Positions 45,527-53,893 of a stretch of DNA of 64,000 nt are shown here, piece after piece (position 1 is the first letter of the stretch; every line of letters starts with the position of its first letter). The translations under genes and the position numbers were made by a program. This DNA comes from Psychrobacillus sp044762655 (GTDB lineage: Bacteria; Bacillota; Bacilli; Bacillales_A; Planococcaceae): assembly GCF_044762655.1 (NCBI RefSeq), contig NZ_JBIWER010000001.1, forward strand, positions 310,001-374,000, read 5' to 3'. A model generated the notes under the pieces. The model saw only the letters and a list, made by a program, of their open reading frames with translations, made no database searches and had not been told where the DNA came from.

Positions 45527-46367
45527 ATTCTATATTCTTCCAAAGGTATAAAGCGGCATAGCTATTATAAGGTGACCACGATTCTAAATGAGGTGTAATT
45601 TCACTTTTCATAGGCTTTCTGTCTAAATGCCAAAGTATTTTAAGTGAATTTTGAAGCCCTATATCCGCTAATGGAAATAGATTCTCTCTTCCTAAACCAA
45701 ACAACAAGAAGCTTTCTGCTGTCCAAGGACCAATTCCTCTGTACTTAATCAGTTCTGAAATGATGAAATCATCCTCTTGAGTGGAAAGAGCCTCTAAGTT
45801 TAATTGACCCTCTGCAACAGCTTTAGATATCCCTACAATATATTCTGCTTTTCTTGTACTAAATTGCATTTGACGTAACGTATTAACATCAATACTCGCT
45901 ATAGTTTCAGGAGACGGATACAACCAAACACCCTCCTTGCATTTACCAAAAGTGTGAACGAGTCTTTCAGTTAATGTTCTAGCAAAAGAAAGATTTAGCT
46001 GCTGATGAATGATACTTTTAATAATATTTGCGTATAAAGAAAAATCCGTAATAATCGGAGTTCCTTCGAATCTTAAAAACAACGAATGTAAATTAGTATT
46101 TAAAAAGTGCTTTTGAATTGGTTCTAAGCTTCGATTAAAATGAAAGATGGATTGCACTCGTTCATATTGTTCCTTTGTTTCTAAGCCCGATACTATAAAT
46201 TTAGGTTCATGAAATGACCCAATACTTTGAACCGTTATAATAGATTCTTCCAAAGGGATTTTGACTGTTTGATTGGCTATATCAACGCAATTTAATGGAT
46301 CGAAAGCTAGTCTTATTAAGACATCCTCCATCCGATAATTAAAGGCTAACTCTACTGTTTGTGTCAT
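45525..46367 (-). CDS. DNA-3-methyladenine glycosylase II-like (AlkA/YfjP type)
   Basis: 280 residues. An N-terminal AlkA-like beta domain is followed by HhH-GPD: SIIHQQLNLSFA, the hairpin YRGIGPWTAESF and catalytic Asp in PLADIGLQ. It excises alkylated bases to begin base-excision repair. No iron-sulphur Cys cluster is present at the C-terminus, consistent with AlkA rather than MutY/Nth. AAAGGAG precedes the ATG. It is divergent from the nuclease gene, with the start regions nearly touching. Confidence 0.88.
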   Translation of the reverse strand: MTQTVELAFNYRMEDVLIRLAFDPLNCVDIANQTVKIPLEESIITVQSIGSFHEPKFIVSGLETKEQYERVQSIFHFNRSLEPIQKHFLNTNLHSLFLRFEGTPIITDFSLYANIIKSIIHQQLNLSFARTLTERLVHTFGKCKEGVWLYPSPETIASIDVNTLRQMQFSTRKAEYIVGISKAVAEGQLNLEALSTQEDDFIISELIKYRGIGPWTAESFLLFGLGRENLFPLADIGLQNSLKILWHLDRKPMKSEITPHLESWSPYNSYAALYLWKNIE

Positions 46368-46416
46368 GGCTATCTACTCCTTTTTAACTCATGTTACAAT
46401 ACAATGGGTGATATTA

Positions 46417-47148
46417 ATGAAAAAGTTTTTTGTATGGGTAGGTCTACTTTTTGGCATTCTGTATGGTTGTGAAGAAAATTCCTCTAATGGTGTCATTCAA
46501 ACAAGTGGAAGCACAGATCAAATTTCCGTAGAAGTTGTTGAGGTGATTGACGGCGATACTATTAAGGTCAAGTATAATGGAAATATAGAAAAAGTTCGAT
46601 ACTTGCTAATAGATACACCAGAAACAAACCATCATACATTAGGAAAGCAGCCTTTTGGTCAGGAATCGAAACAACGCAACAAGGAATTATTAAATAGTGG
46701 GGATGTCACAATTGAGTTTGATGTAGGAAACCGTATAGATGATTACGGCAGAATGCTAGCATATGTTTATGTAGATGGGGAGAGCGTTCAAGAAACATTG
46801 CTAGAAGAGGGGCTTGCCCGTGTTGCCTATGTATTCCCTCCGAATACCCGGTATTTAGATGAGTTCGAAAAAGCTACTGAAATTGCGGAGAAGAAGAAAA
46901 TGGGGGTATGGCAGACAGAGGATTATGTCACGAACCGGGGCTTCGATGTTTCAGTTAGAGCCAATAAAAACACTCAAGAAGCTGTACAATCAGCCAAAAA
47001 ATGTAACATTAAGGGGAATATTAATCGGCAGGGTAAAAAGATTTACCATCTACCTACCGGAAAGTATTATGAGCAAACAAATCCTGAAGAATGGTTCTGC
47101 ACCGAGCAGGATGCTACTAAAGCAGGTTTTAAAAAATCTGGGGAGTAA
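46417..47148 (+). CDS. Thermonuclease-family (SNase) lipoprotein with C-terminal Cys-containing domain
   Basis: 243 residues. The signal peptide ends in a lipobox-like ILYGC. The nuclease domain has DGDTIKV, RYLLIDTPE (active-site Arg and Asp), FGQESKQRN and DDYGRMLAYVYV. It is followed by a ~50-residue domain CNIKGNI...KIYHLPTGKYYEQT... WFCTEQDATKAGF, seen at the end of many secreted nucleases and lipoproteins. It should degrade DNA or RNA outside the cell. The start is ATG 46417 with GGGTGAT upstream. Confidence 0.88.
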   Translation: MKKFFVWVGLLFGILYGCEENSSNGVIQTSGSTDQISVEVVEVIDGDTIKVKYNGNIEKVRYLLIDTPETNHHTLGKQPFGQESKQRNKELLNSGDVTIEFDVGNRIDDYGRMLAYVYVDGESVQETLLEEGLARVAYVFPPNTRYLDEFEKATEIAEKKKMGVWQTEDYVTNRGFDVSVRANKNTQEAVQSAKKCNIKGNINRQGKKIYHLPTGKYYEQTNPEEWFCTEQDATKAGFKKSGE

Positions 47149-47187
47149 CAAAAAAACTGTGTAGCCTCTTTGAACGAGGCCGCACAG
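47149..47187 (-). terminator. Terminator of yutG
   Basis: 12-bp arms CTGTGTAGCCTC / GAGGCCGCACAG (two wobble pairs) around a 7-base loop are followed on the minus strand by a T7 run. It lies between two convergent genes. Confidence 0.87.
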
Positions 47188-47188
47188 C

Positions 47189-47773
47189 TTAAGTTCTAGC
47201 ACCTTTTATTTTAACTTCTGGTGCTGTTTGTTCAGGTGGAATATCTGCAAACGTTTCATTTTCTTCTTCTAAATCTCTCGTCCGATGCGCCAAACGCGAA
47301 GCCGCACTCGAAGCAATGCTTGCTACTAAATCATCCAAGAAAGTATGAACCGCTCCACCGATCTTTGTATCTAGTTTAGAAATAAGTCCTATTTTATTTT
47401 TATCTAAATGACCAAACGTCGTTACTGCAATACTTCCGTACGTAAATACAGCCCCTAGTGCGATCGTTTCGTCTACCCCGAACAATCCTTCATCTGCTTC
47501 TACTATTTGTTGTAACGGTGCAGATAACATTTTCTTCTCTGCTAACTCGTCTAGTTCGATACCAACTAAAATGGCATGCTGCATTTCTCTTTTTTTCAAT
47601 ACACTTTTAACCGATTCTATACAATGCTCAATCGTAAGGCCTTTGTTGTATGGAAACTGCATTTCATAGACGATTTTTGCAATTTCTTCAATCGTAACTC
47701 CTCGTCTCTTTAAAGCATCCTTTGTAGCTTGCTCCACTTCACGTGAATGGACTCTTGATGTCTGTCTATCCAT
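47189..47773 (-). CDS. yutG: YutG-like phosphatidylglycerophosphatase A family protein
   Basis: 194 residues. LKRRGVTIEEIAKIVY, IESVKSVLKKREMQHAIL, EADEGLFGVDE and VHTFLDDLVASIASSAASRLA match B. subtilis YutG. The family is annotated as PgpA-like, but the soluble all-helical chain here has no clear membrane helix, so the enzymatic role is uncertain. The C-terminal ~30 residues are an acidic, poorly conserved tail. AAAGGGGAT precedes the ATG. Confidence 0.78.
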   Translation of the reverse strand: MDRQTSRVHSREVEQATKDALKRRGVTIEEIAKIVYEMQFPYNKGLTIEHCIESVKSVLKKREMQHAILVGIELDELAEKKMLSAPLQQIVEADEGLFGVDETIALGAVFTYGSIAVTTFGHLDKNKIGLISKLDTKIGGAVHTFLDDLVASIASSAASRLAHRTRDLEEENETFADIPPEQTAPEVKIKGART

Positions 47774-47873
47774 ATTATTATCCCCTTTGATTTTACAGCG
47801 TTTGGTTTATTATACCTCTTTGCTAGTATATGATACAATTTCTTTACTACATGAATGACTTTAGGAGGAACTT

Positions 47874-48596
47874 ATGAATAAAGGTACTATTCAAGATATA
47901 TCTTTTTTTAGCGAAGCTTTACAGGAAGATATGCAACTACTAATTTACTTACCACCAAACTATTCACCACTATATAAATACTCAGTACTAATCGCATCCG
48001 ACGGCAAAGACTATTTTCAGCTAGGTAGAATTTCCAGAGTTGCTGATGAGTTATACGAAGAGGGTGCAATAGAAAACATAATCATCGTTGGAGTGCCTTA
48101 TAAAGATGTTAAAGACCGGAGAAGCAAATACCATCCAGAAGGTTCAAAGCATATTGCTTATACTCGATTTTTAGCTCAAGAGTTAGTCCCTTATATAGAT
48201 GATAACTATCCTACCTATCAGGTTGGTATGGGGAGATCTCTTATTGGCGATTCCTTAGCTGCGACTGTTTCACTGATGACTGCTTTAGCTTATCCAAATA
48301 CATTTGGAAAAGTAATTATGCACTCTCCGCTCGTAAATGATGAGGTTCTTAAAAAAGTGGAAAATCACGCAGACGTACATGCTTTTTCGCTATATCATGT
48401 CATTGGAACGGAAGAAAAAGCAGTGAAAACTGGTGACGGCAAACTAACAGATTTCATCACACCTAATAGAGAATTACACAATTTAATTAAGAATAAAGGG
48501 ATTTTGACCTTTTATGACGAATTAGAAGGTAACCATACGTGGAAGCTTTGGCAACCAGATATGAAAAGATCTCTCCTGCATAATTTTAGCGTATAG
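47874..48596 (+). CDS. yjcH: Esterase-family alpha/beta hydrolase YjcH
   Basis: 240 residues. The fold of the esterase D/enterochelin esterase family is seen: LLIYLPPNYSP, SDGKDYF, GVPYKDVKDRRSKYHP, nucleophile region GMGRSLIGDSLAA and catalytic His in EGNHTWKLW. The nucleophile elbow GRSLIGD replaces the usual GxSxG and may differ in activity. AGGAGG precedes the ATG. It is the first gene of the rightward yjcH-yjcG-yjcF group known from B. subtilis. Confidence 0.85.
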   Translation: MNKGTIQDISFFSEALQEDMQLLIYLPPNYSPLYKYSVLIASDGKDYFQLGRISRVADELYEEGAIENIIIVGVPYKDVKDRRSKYHPEGSKHIAYTRFLAQELVPYIDDNYPTYQVGMGRSLIGDSLAATVSLMTALAYPNTFGKVIMHSPLVNDEVLKKVENHADVHAFSLYHVIGTEEKAVKTGDGKLTDFITPNRELHNLIKNKGILTFYDELEGNHTWKLWQPDMKRSLLHNFSV

Positions 48597-48653
48597 AGAT
48601 ATATTTGTTATAATAGTAATGTGATTGTATAAAAATTTGAGGAGGTAGTTAAA

Positions 48654-49169
48654 ATGAAATACGGAATTGTTGCTTTTCCATCTAAAAAAGTCCAGGACTT
48701 CGCAAACTCCTATAGAAAGCGTTATGACCCTCACTATGCTTTAATCACTCCACATATGACCGTTAAAGGAGTATTTGAAGCTGATGAAAATGAAATAAAA
48801 ACAATTGCAGAAAAGGTTTCTCAAGTTGTAAAAAAACATAAACCTTTTACTTTAAAAACAACAAAAGTTGGTTCATTTGCCCCTGTTACGAATGCAATAT
48901 ACTTTAATGTACAGTCAACAGATGAACTAATTAAGCTACATGAAGATTTAAATGCTATCGAATACAATGATGAGGAAAGTTATTCTTTTGTTCCCCATAT
49001 TACAATTGCTCAAAAAATGAGTGCAAGTGAACATGATGATGTTCTCCCTCAATTAAAAATGATTGGTGCACAATTTGAAGAAGTAATCGATCGACTTCAT
49101 CTACTATATCAATTAGAAGATGGATCATGGACTGTATACGAAACATTTAGATTGTCTGGAGCTGAATAA
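48654..49169 (+). CDS. yjcG: YjcG, 2H phosphoesterase (2'-5' RNA ligase-like)
   Basis: 171 residues. Two HxTx motifs (HMTV near residue 38 and HITI near 116) define the 2H phosphoesterase fold. Conserved regions KKVQDFANSYRKRYDPHYAL and GSFAPVTNAIYF match B. subtilis YjcG. The RNA or cyclic phosphodiester substrate is unknown. GAGGAGG precedes the ATG. It is 58 bases downstream of yjcH and four before yjcF. Confidence 0.9.
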   Translation: MKYGIVAFPSKKVQDFANSYRKRYDPHYALITPHMTVKGVFEADENEIKTIAEKVSQVVKKHKPFTLKTTKVGSFAPVTNAIYFNVQSTDELIKLHEDLNAIEYNDEESYSFVPHITIAQKMSASEHDDVLPQLKMIGAQFEEVIDRLHLLYQLEDGSWTVYETFRLSGAE

Positions 49170-49172
49170 GGA

Positions 49173-49601
49173 TTGGTTTATGCAAAAAAAGTGGAAACTG
49201 AAAAAGAATATGAAGATGCTATTAAAATAAGAAGAAAAGTATTTGTAGAAGAACAGGATGTCCCACTACACCTTGAACTCGATGAGTTCGACGCAGAAGC
49301 AGCGCATTTTGTAGCCTATGATGAGAAAACACCTTTTGGAGCTGGCAGGATCAGAGTAATTGAGCCGGGTATCGGAAAAGTAGAACGTGTTTGTATTCTT
49401 CCTAGTTATCGAGGGAAGAATTTAGGAAATCTTATGATGCAATGCATGGAGGACTATTCAACTTCTGCTGGTCTTACTAAGTTAAAGCTTAATGCACAAA
49501 GTCAGGCTATCCTTTTTTATGAAAAAAGAAATTATACAATAACTTCACCTGAGTTTTTAGAGGCTGGAATTCCTCATCGAGCAATGGAGAAACAAATTTA
49601 A
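49173..49601 (+). CDS. yjcF: GNAT-family N-acetyltransferase YjcF
   Basis: 142 residues from a TTG start; GGAG inside the end of yjcG is spaced suitably. The acetyl-CoA site ERVCILPSYRGKNLGNLMM (R/Q-x-x-G-x-G/A) and the C-terminal LNAQSQAILFYEKRNY are intact. The acceptor substrate is unknown. The nearby ATG at 49180 is in another frame, so TTG is the only reasonable start. It is the last gene of the yjcHGF unit. Confidence 0.88.
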   Translation: MVYAKKVETEKEYEDAIKIRRKVFVEEQDVPLHLELDEFDAEAAHFVAYDEKTPFGAGRIRVIEPGIGKVERVCILPSYRGKNLGNLMMQCMEDYSTSAGLTKLKLNAQSQAILFYEKRNYTITSPEFLEAGIPHRAMEKQI

Positions 49602-49616
49602 TATTTTAACTCATGC

Positions 49617-49652
49617 GGAGGGCCGTGACTATCGTCATTGCCCTCCATTTGT
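49617..49652 (+). terminator. Terminator of the yjcHGF unit
   Basis: 7-bp arms GGAGGGC / GCCCTCC with partial inner pairing lead into ATTTGTT; the T tract is weak. Confidence 0.6.
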
Positions 49653-50077
49653 TGTCGAAAAAATTCAAGAATTATGTGTTACTTAAATCAATATGCTGCA
49701 TTTTTTGTGTCATTCTCTCTATCAAAAACATATACATACTAATAACTAATGTAATGCACTGTACATTGTAAGCAAACGATATAGGTCTCCATAGTAAATT
49801 CATCTTAACATTCCAAGCTTTTTATGATTTTCTAGTTGGCAGTAAGATTTTTTATCATGGATTCTTTTTATTTTTTATGTGAATCAATTTCAAAATTTAT
49901 AATTTAATTTTCAAACACGAATGATTACTTTGTTTCGCAATTTATTATCCGTTATTAAAAAAGGTAATTCTGTCGATTGGTGCCGTTACCGTGGAAAGCG
50001 TCCGTCTAGAGTGGAACAAGTGTTGTTCGGTTTTCACTATTTAGTATGCTTTTTGAAATTATGTAATTATAGAATTA

Positions 50078-50122
50078 TATAGAAAAGCAGGAGTCTTCCT
50101 TTTATTGAAAAGTTCCTGCTTT
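50078..50122 (-). terminator. Terminator of the ArsB-like gene
   Basis: 9-bp arms AAAGCAGGA / TCCTGCTTT with a long loop, followed by TTTCTATAT on the minus strand. Confidence 0.6.
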
Positions 50123-50156
50123 CTGATAGCCTATTTATCTCAATTACTTCTCTAAG

Positions 50157-51512
50157 CTAATTAAAAACTAACTGCACCCAAATATATAAGAGTGTTAGCG
50201 TTACAATCGTTGTTATTGGAATAACCTTTAAAGTAATGCTCAAATAATCCTTCCATGTAATTTTTATTTTATTTTTTCTTAGAATATCCATCCATATAAG
50301 AGATGCAAGTGTTCCAATTGGTAGCAACAGTGAACCCATGTCACTTCCAATTATATTTGCAAGATAGATTGTTTTTAGAGTTATTGGATCTAAGCCCATC
50401 TCTGTTAGTGTAATCGTCCCAATCATTAAAGCAGGGTGATTGTTAAAAAGGTTAGAGAGTATGGACACTACCCCCCCCATGATGAAACTTGCTTGAAATA
50501 AACCTTGCTGAACTATCGGTTCACACCATTGAACCAATAATGCAGTTAGTCCGACATTGTGTAGACCATAAATAATTACATACATAGAAAATGCAAATAT
50601 TAGAATATGCCATGGCGTTTTTTTCAATATATCTATTGGATTTGATTTTAAATAGTAGCCTCGCCAAATCAGAAGTATGATCGAACTAACTACCGCTACG
50701 ATTTCAATGGGAATATTTACATAAGATGCGACAAATAGCAGACCTCGTACAACTAAAACAAAAAATAGGACCTTCAACATAAATCTAGTACGTTTTTGTT
50801 TTGTTTCTAAGGAAATACTTGTTTTCAGTGGATGGAAGCTTTTTGTGAAAAAGGATTCTTCAATATTAATGAGAGAGTTTGGTAAAGTTACTGGCAGCTT
50901 TTTCTTCACAATAATAAACATCAAACATGACATAAACAATAACCCTATGGTTGCAGGGACAAACATCATTAAAGTATGCATCCATAAGGACATATCAACA
51001 ATCTTTAAAGCTATTAGGTTAACTAAATTACTTACTCCTATAGGTGCGCTTGAGGCAGTTGCAATTAGTGCTCCACTAATTAAATAGGGGATCTGTTGAG
51101 GAGGTTTTAGTCGCATGTTCTTAAGAAGTAATATTAAAATGGGAGTAGTTATTAAAATACTACCGTCATTATTAAACAACAATGTCATCCCAAAACACAA
51201 TAACTGTATATACCAATACAATCGATAACCCGATCCTTTTGATAAACTTACAATTCGAGTAGCTGCCCAGTTGAAAAAACCGAAGCTTTCTAATATAACA
51301 GCCATGACAACTGTCGATATGATCGTAATGGACGCCCCTCCAATTTTATTGATAATATCTAGTACATCTTCTAAAGACACAATACCTGCTATTAAAATAA
51401 TCACAGCACCAATTGTTGCTGGCCAAGCCTCATTTACTTCCCTAGGTCTTACAAAAATGATTAGCATAGTAGATAGGAACACCAAGGTGGCGATTCCAAT
51501 TTGCAAACTCAT
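50157..51512 (-). CDS. ArsB/NhaD-type (ion transporter superfamily) membrane carrier
   Basis: 451 residues with about eleven to twelve helices. Segments LLFNNDGSILITTPILI and ILSNLFNNHPALMIGTIT are the inverted-repeat hairpins of the ArsB/NhaD/CitM superfamily. The protein is annotated by similarity as an arsenite pump, but no ArsR, ArsC or ArsD gene is adjacent, so Na+/H+ exchange or another anion is equally possible. The ribosome site GGAGAGG is rather far (about 14 bases) from the ATG. Confidence 0.8.
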   Translation of the reverse strand: MSLQIGIATLVFLSTMLIIFVRPREVNEAWPATIGAVIILIAGIVSLEDVLDIINKIGGASITIISTVVMAVILESFGFFNWAATRIVSLSKGSGYRLYWYIQLLCFGMTLLFNNDGSILITTPILILLLKNMRLKPPQQIPYLISGALIATASSAPIGVSNLVNLIALKIVDMSLWMHTLMMFVPATIGLLFMSCLMFIIVKKKLPVTLPNSLINIEESFFTKSFHPLKTSISLETKQKRTRFMLKVLFFVLVVRGLLFVASYVNIPIEIVAVVSSIILLIWRGYYLKSNPIDILKKTPWHILIFAFSMYVIIYGLHNVGLTALLVQWCEPIVQQGLFQASFIMGGVVSILSNLFNNHPALMIGTITLTEMGLDPITLKTIYLANIIGSDMGSLLLPIGTLASLIWMDILRKNKIKITWKDYLSITLKVIPITTIVTLTLLYIWVQLVFN

Positions 51513-51660
51513 ACATATACCATTTCCTCTCCTTGTTAAGATTGTCCTCTTCCTTGTATGTATATTCTCCTTCTCCTTGAAGAAACGAGGTGTATGTCCA
51601 TACCTATTTAATTATTAATTTATATTTTCACTTTTACTCAAAAAAAAACTATATATTCCC

Positions 51661-51700
51661 AAATTCAAGAAGCATGAATCATTTCATGCTTCTTGAATTT
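51661..51700. terminator. 40-bp near-perfect palindrome (terminator of the CotB-like cluster)
   Basis: 18-bp perfect arms AAATTCAAGAAGCATGAA / TTCATGCTTCTTGAATTT with a 4-base loop. On the minus strand it follows the last gene of the coat cluster, with a T8 run about 10-20 bases further on. Confidence 0.6.
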
Positions 51701-51761
51701 GAGATTATTTTATCCAATACAGTGAGAGTATTATTCATAACTACTCCCTTGTCTTTCTTAC

Positions 51762-52436
51762 TTATACTTCGTGAAATGTCTTTAAGTGATCAATATTTAG
51801 ATAATTTTTAATTTCTCTTGCTTTCTCCAGTTCCACTATTTGTTTTTCTACATTTATTATTTTCCCTATATGACTCTTACTTCCGCCAATATTGAACACA
51901 CCCATTTTAAATTTAAACTTTTCTATTTGAGCATTAAACGTATTTTCAAGGGGTGCTTTCACTAATGGGTTGACGTACGTGCTATCTAAACGGTAAGGAC
52001 CTTCATTTGAAACATAAGGAATTAGCCACTTCAAATGATTAGTAGATATATACATCGTTTTGTACACAGGAGAATAAAACTCAAAATAGTCAGCCATTAC
52101 CTGAGTAATGCAACCATGCAAAGGCTGATCATCTATCAAATATATTTCAGAATACTTACCCATAGCTTGGTGCAAGGTATTTTGTAAAGTCAAATCCTCA
52201 CTATTTCTTTCAAACTGATTACTAGATGATTCAGTAGGAAAAATTGTTTCGAATTCATTCTTCTGGATTGCACGGAAACCATGGACATGATGGGTTGGGA
52301 TGTACAAATAATCTGTTCCGTTGAAAATAACCATTAGGTCAGTTCCCAAATCAATTAGAACACCCTTTAATATCTTCTTTCCTGAAACTTCAATTTGAAC
52401 TAATTCCTTGACCAGACTTTGAATAATTTTATTCAA
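51762..52436 (-). CDS. CotB-like spore coat protein (third paralogue)
   Basis: About 224 residues from TTG 52436, placed eight bases after AAAAGGAG. Two Sm-like (DUF2642-type) beta repeats are visible: VQIEVSGKKILKGVLIDLGT...DYLYIPTHHVHGF and EIYLIDDQPLHGCITQVMADYFEFYS...MYISTNHLKWL. This is the fold of the CotB repeats, but the GGPES motif is missing. The C-terminal ~70 residues are basic and unlike known CotB. It is the last gene of the leftward coat cluster. Localisation in the coat is inferred from context. Confidence 0.65.
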   Translation of the reverse strand: MNKIIQSLVKELVQIEVSGKKILKGVLIDLGTDLMVIFNGTDYLYIPTHHVHGFRAIQKNEFETIFPTESSSNQFERNSEDLTLQNTLHQAMGKYSEIYLIDDQPLHGCITQVMADYFEFYSPVYKTMYISTNHLKWLIPYVSNEGPYRLDSTYVNPLVKAPLENTFNAQIEKFKFKMGVFNIGGSKSHIGKIINVEKQIVELEKAREIKNYLNIDHLKTFHEV

Positions 52437-52472
52437 GGTCACAACTCCTTTTACCATTTATTCATCTGTTAA

Positions 52473-52739
52473 CTAAATTTTCCTTAAGCTACGGTACATG
52501 GATTTTGCATGTTTCATCAACGAAATATATTGCTTTTCTAATGCAACCGTCTCTTGTTTAGAATCATAAATTGGATTACTATTAGTGATTTTTCTCTGTC
52601 CAATTATCTCTGGACAGTATTCACTTCCTTCAATTCTTGGATGAAAGTATGATCTATTTACTGTTTGGTTCAAATTAAATCCATTTGAAATTTGTACTGC
52701 AGCGTAATTCATCAATGCAAAGTATTGCTGCTCCAACAT
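52473..52739 (-). CDS. Short ORF of the CotB-like cluster, possibly the frameshifted C-terminus of the preceding gene
   Basis: 88 residues if started at ATG 52739, which has only a weak purine-rich ribosome site. The frame is open from 52793, where it meets the A10 run of the upstream gene; the preceding codons give DQINENVLSPKEVKE. A -1 frameshift at A_AAA_AAG (52784-52790) would join the two. The protein holds an internal repeat (LEQQYFALMNYA at the start, LEKQYISLMKHA near the end). I recognise no family; a coat role is inferred from position. Confidence 0.6.
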   Translation of the reverse strand: MLEQQYFALMNYAAVQISNGFNLNQTVNRSYFHPRIEGSEYCPEIIGQRKITNSNPIYDSKQETVALEKQYISLMKHAKSMYRSLRKI

Positions 52740-52774
52740 TTCTTTTACTTCTTTTGGGCTTAGTACATTCTCAT

Positions 52775-53809
52775 TTATTTGATCTTTTTTTTTTCAGAAA
52801 CCTGCGATATTTTATTTGAAGTCTCTTGTTTGTCTTCACTGTTTGAACTTTCGATTAATTGATTTGAAAAAGATCTAGTTTGTGTGGTCGTTTTTCTTAT
52901 CGAATTAGTTTCCTTTTGTTGGGCAACTGTTGATTGATCACTGTTCATCGTACTCCATGCCGTTAAAAGTACACTTTTTTCCTTCACTTTTAAAGGGTTT
53001 GTCGAAAGGACAAGCTGGTTATCAGAATGGGCAATATGTTGTTCTTCATCTAGGTGATTTAATATTTCAGCTGGATAAATTTCTAGCTCCTCTTCAAATT
53101 GAGGAGCAAATGCATTTTCCTCTAATACATCTTTTTTGGGTTCCGCTATCTCACTAATTGATAAATTGTCTTTAGCATATAAAATAGAAGAACTTTCCTT
53201 TTGTGCTACTTCTTCATTATTATTTATTAATTCTGTTATATCTCCGATAATCTTAATATCTGCAGGGGTATATTTCTCCTGTTCGTGTATCAAGTTTTCA
53301 TCTTGAATTTCAAAAGTTTCTTTCCTTAAACCTGATCTGTATAGCTGTTGAATTGTACGCTGTTCCTTTTTATTTAAAAAGGTGTAATCATTAATCGTTA
53401 TTTCACCAGAAATATCTGTAATATGTGAAATAGGCACATAAAGTAACTCTTTGTTATGGATTAGAATAATATAATCCTCATGGATACAGCTTAATACTCC
53501 AAAAAAACTATGATTACTATAATTATTTAATGTAACCCAGTGATATCGTAATGCAATTAATACATCTGTCAGATCTTCTCTAACAAGATGCGGAATGGGT
53601 TTCATTGCTAGACCTAGATCTGTGGTATTTTTTGAAAGTGCTTGTATTTGGTCAATTGCTAAATAGACAATATCTTCATTTATTTCTAAAACAATATGAT
53701 TACGTTTAACATCTAATAAGATGCCCTCTACAAATCGATTATTTGTTAGGTGTAAACCTATATTCCTATTTTTATTGGTATACAACACATTTGTGAAGTA
53801 TTTTTTCAC
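52775..53809 (-). CDS. CotB-like spore coat protein with long disordered tail (candidate -1 frameshift gene)
   Basis: 344 residues. The first ~140 residues form two Sm-like CotB repeats (NRFVEGILLDVKRNHIVLE...VYLAIDQIQAL and HSFFGVLSCIHEDYIILI...LLYVPISHITDI); GGPES is replaced. The remaining ~200 residues are acidic then Ser/Thr/Gln-rich and probably disordered. The gene ends ...SEKKKIK within an A10 run that contains the slippery heptamer A_AAA_AAG in the correct frame, two codons before the stop. It follows the canonical CotB-like gene across a terminator hairpin. Confidence 0.75.
   Translation of the reverse strand: MKKYFTNVLYTNKNRNIGLHLTNNRFVEGILLDVKRNHIVLEINEDIVYLAIDQIQALSKNTTDLGLAMKPIPHLVREDLTDVLIALRYHWVTLNNYSNHSFFGVLSCIHEDYIILIHNKELLYVPISHITDISGEITINDYTFLNKKEQRTIQQLYRSGLRKETFEIQDENLIHEQEKYTPADIKIIGDITELINNNEEVAQKESSSILYAKDNLSISEIAEPKKDVLEENAFAPQFEEELEIYPAEILNHLDEEQHIAHSDNQLVLSTNPLKVKEKSVLLTAWSTMNSDQSTVAQQKETNSIRKTTTQTRSFSNQLIESSNSEDKQETSNKISQVSEKKKIK
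52784..52790 (-). promoter_or_regulatory. Candidate -1 ribosomal frameshift site A_AAA_AAG
   Basis: Zero-frame codons read GAA AAA AAA AAG ATC AAA TAA. The heptamer is the one used by E. coli dnaX. An AGG-containing sequence (CGCAGG) ends about 10 bases upstream, near the spacing of the dnaX stimulatory site. No strong downstream stem was seen. Confidence 0.4.
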
Positions 53810-53829
53810 TTTAAGGGCTCCTCCCTTAT

Positions 53830-53861
53830 AAAATATTCGTCGCTTAGAATAAGCGACGAAT
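53830..53861 (-). terminator. Hairpin downstream of the CotB-like gene
   Basis: 11-bp perfect arms ATTCGTCGCTT / AAGCGACGAAT with a 5-base loop are followed on the minus strand by ATTTTAT. It may terminate or attenuate transcription into the next gene, 21 bases on. Confidence 0.75.
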
Positions 53862-53893
53862 GTATAATTGTATTATTAAGCTATTCCATAGCT

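Larger units (their letters stand above)
49602..50156. other. Intergenic stretch between yjcF and the ArsB-like gene
   Basis: 555 bp. It holds two terminators at its edges and a repeat remnant in minus orientation at 49985-50018 (GTGGAAAGCGTCCGTCTAGA). The AT-rich middle shows no convincing gene or RNA. Confidence 0.6.

Noticed and set aside
50157..51512. Arsenic resistance operon
   Set aside because: Only an ArsB-like carrier is present; no arsR, arsC, arsD or arsA gene is adjacent.
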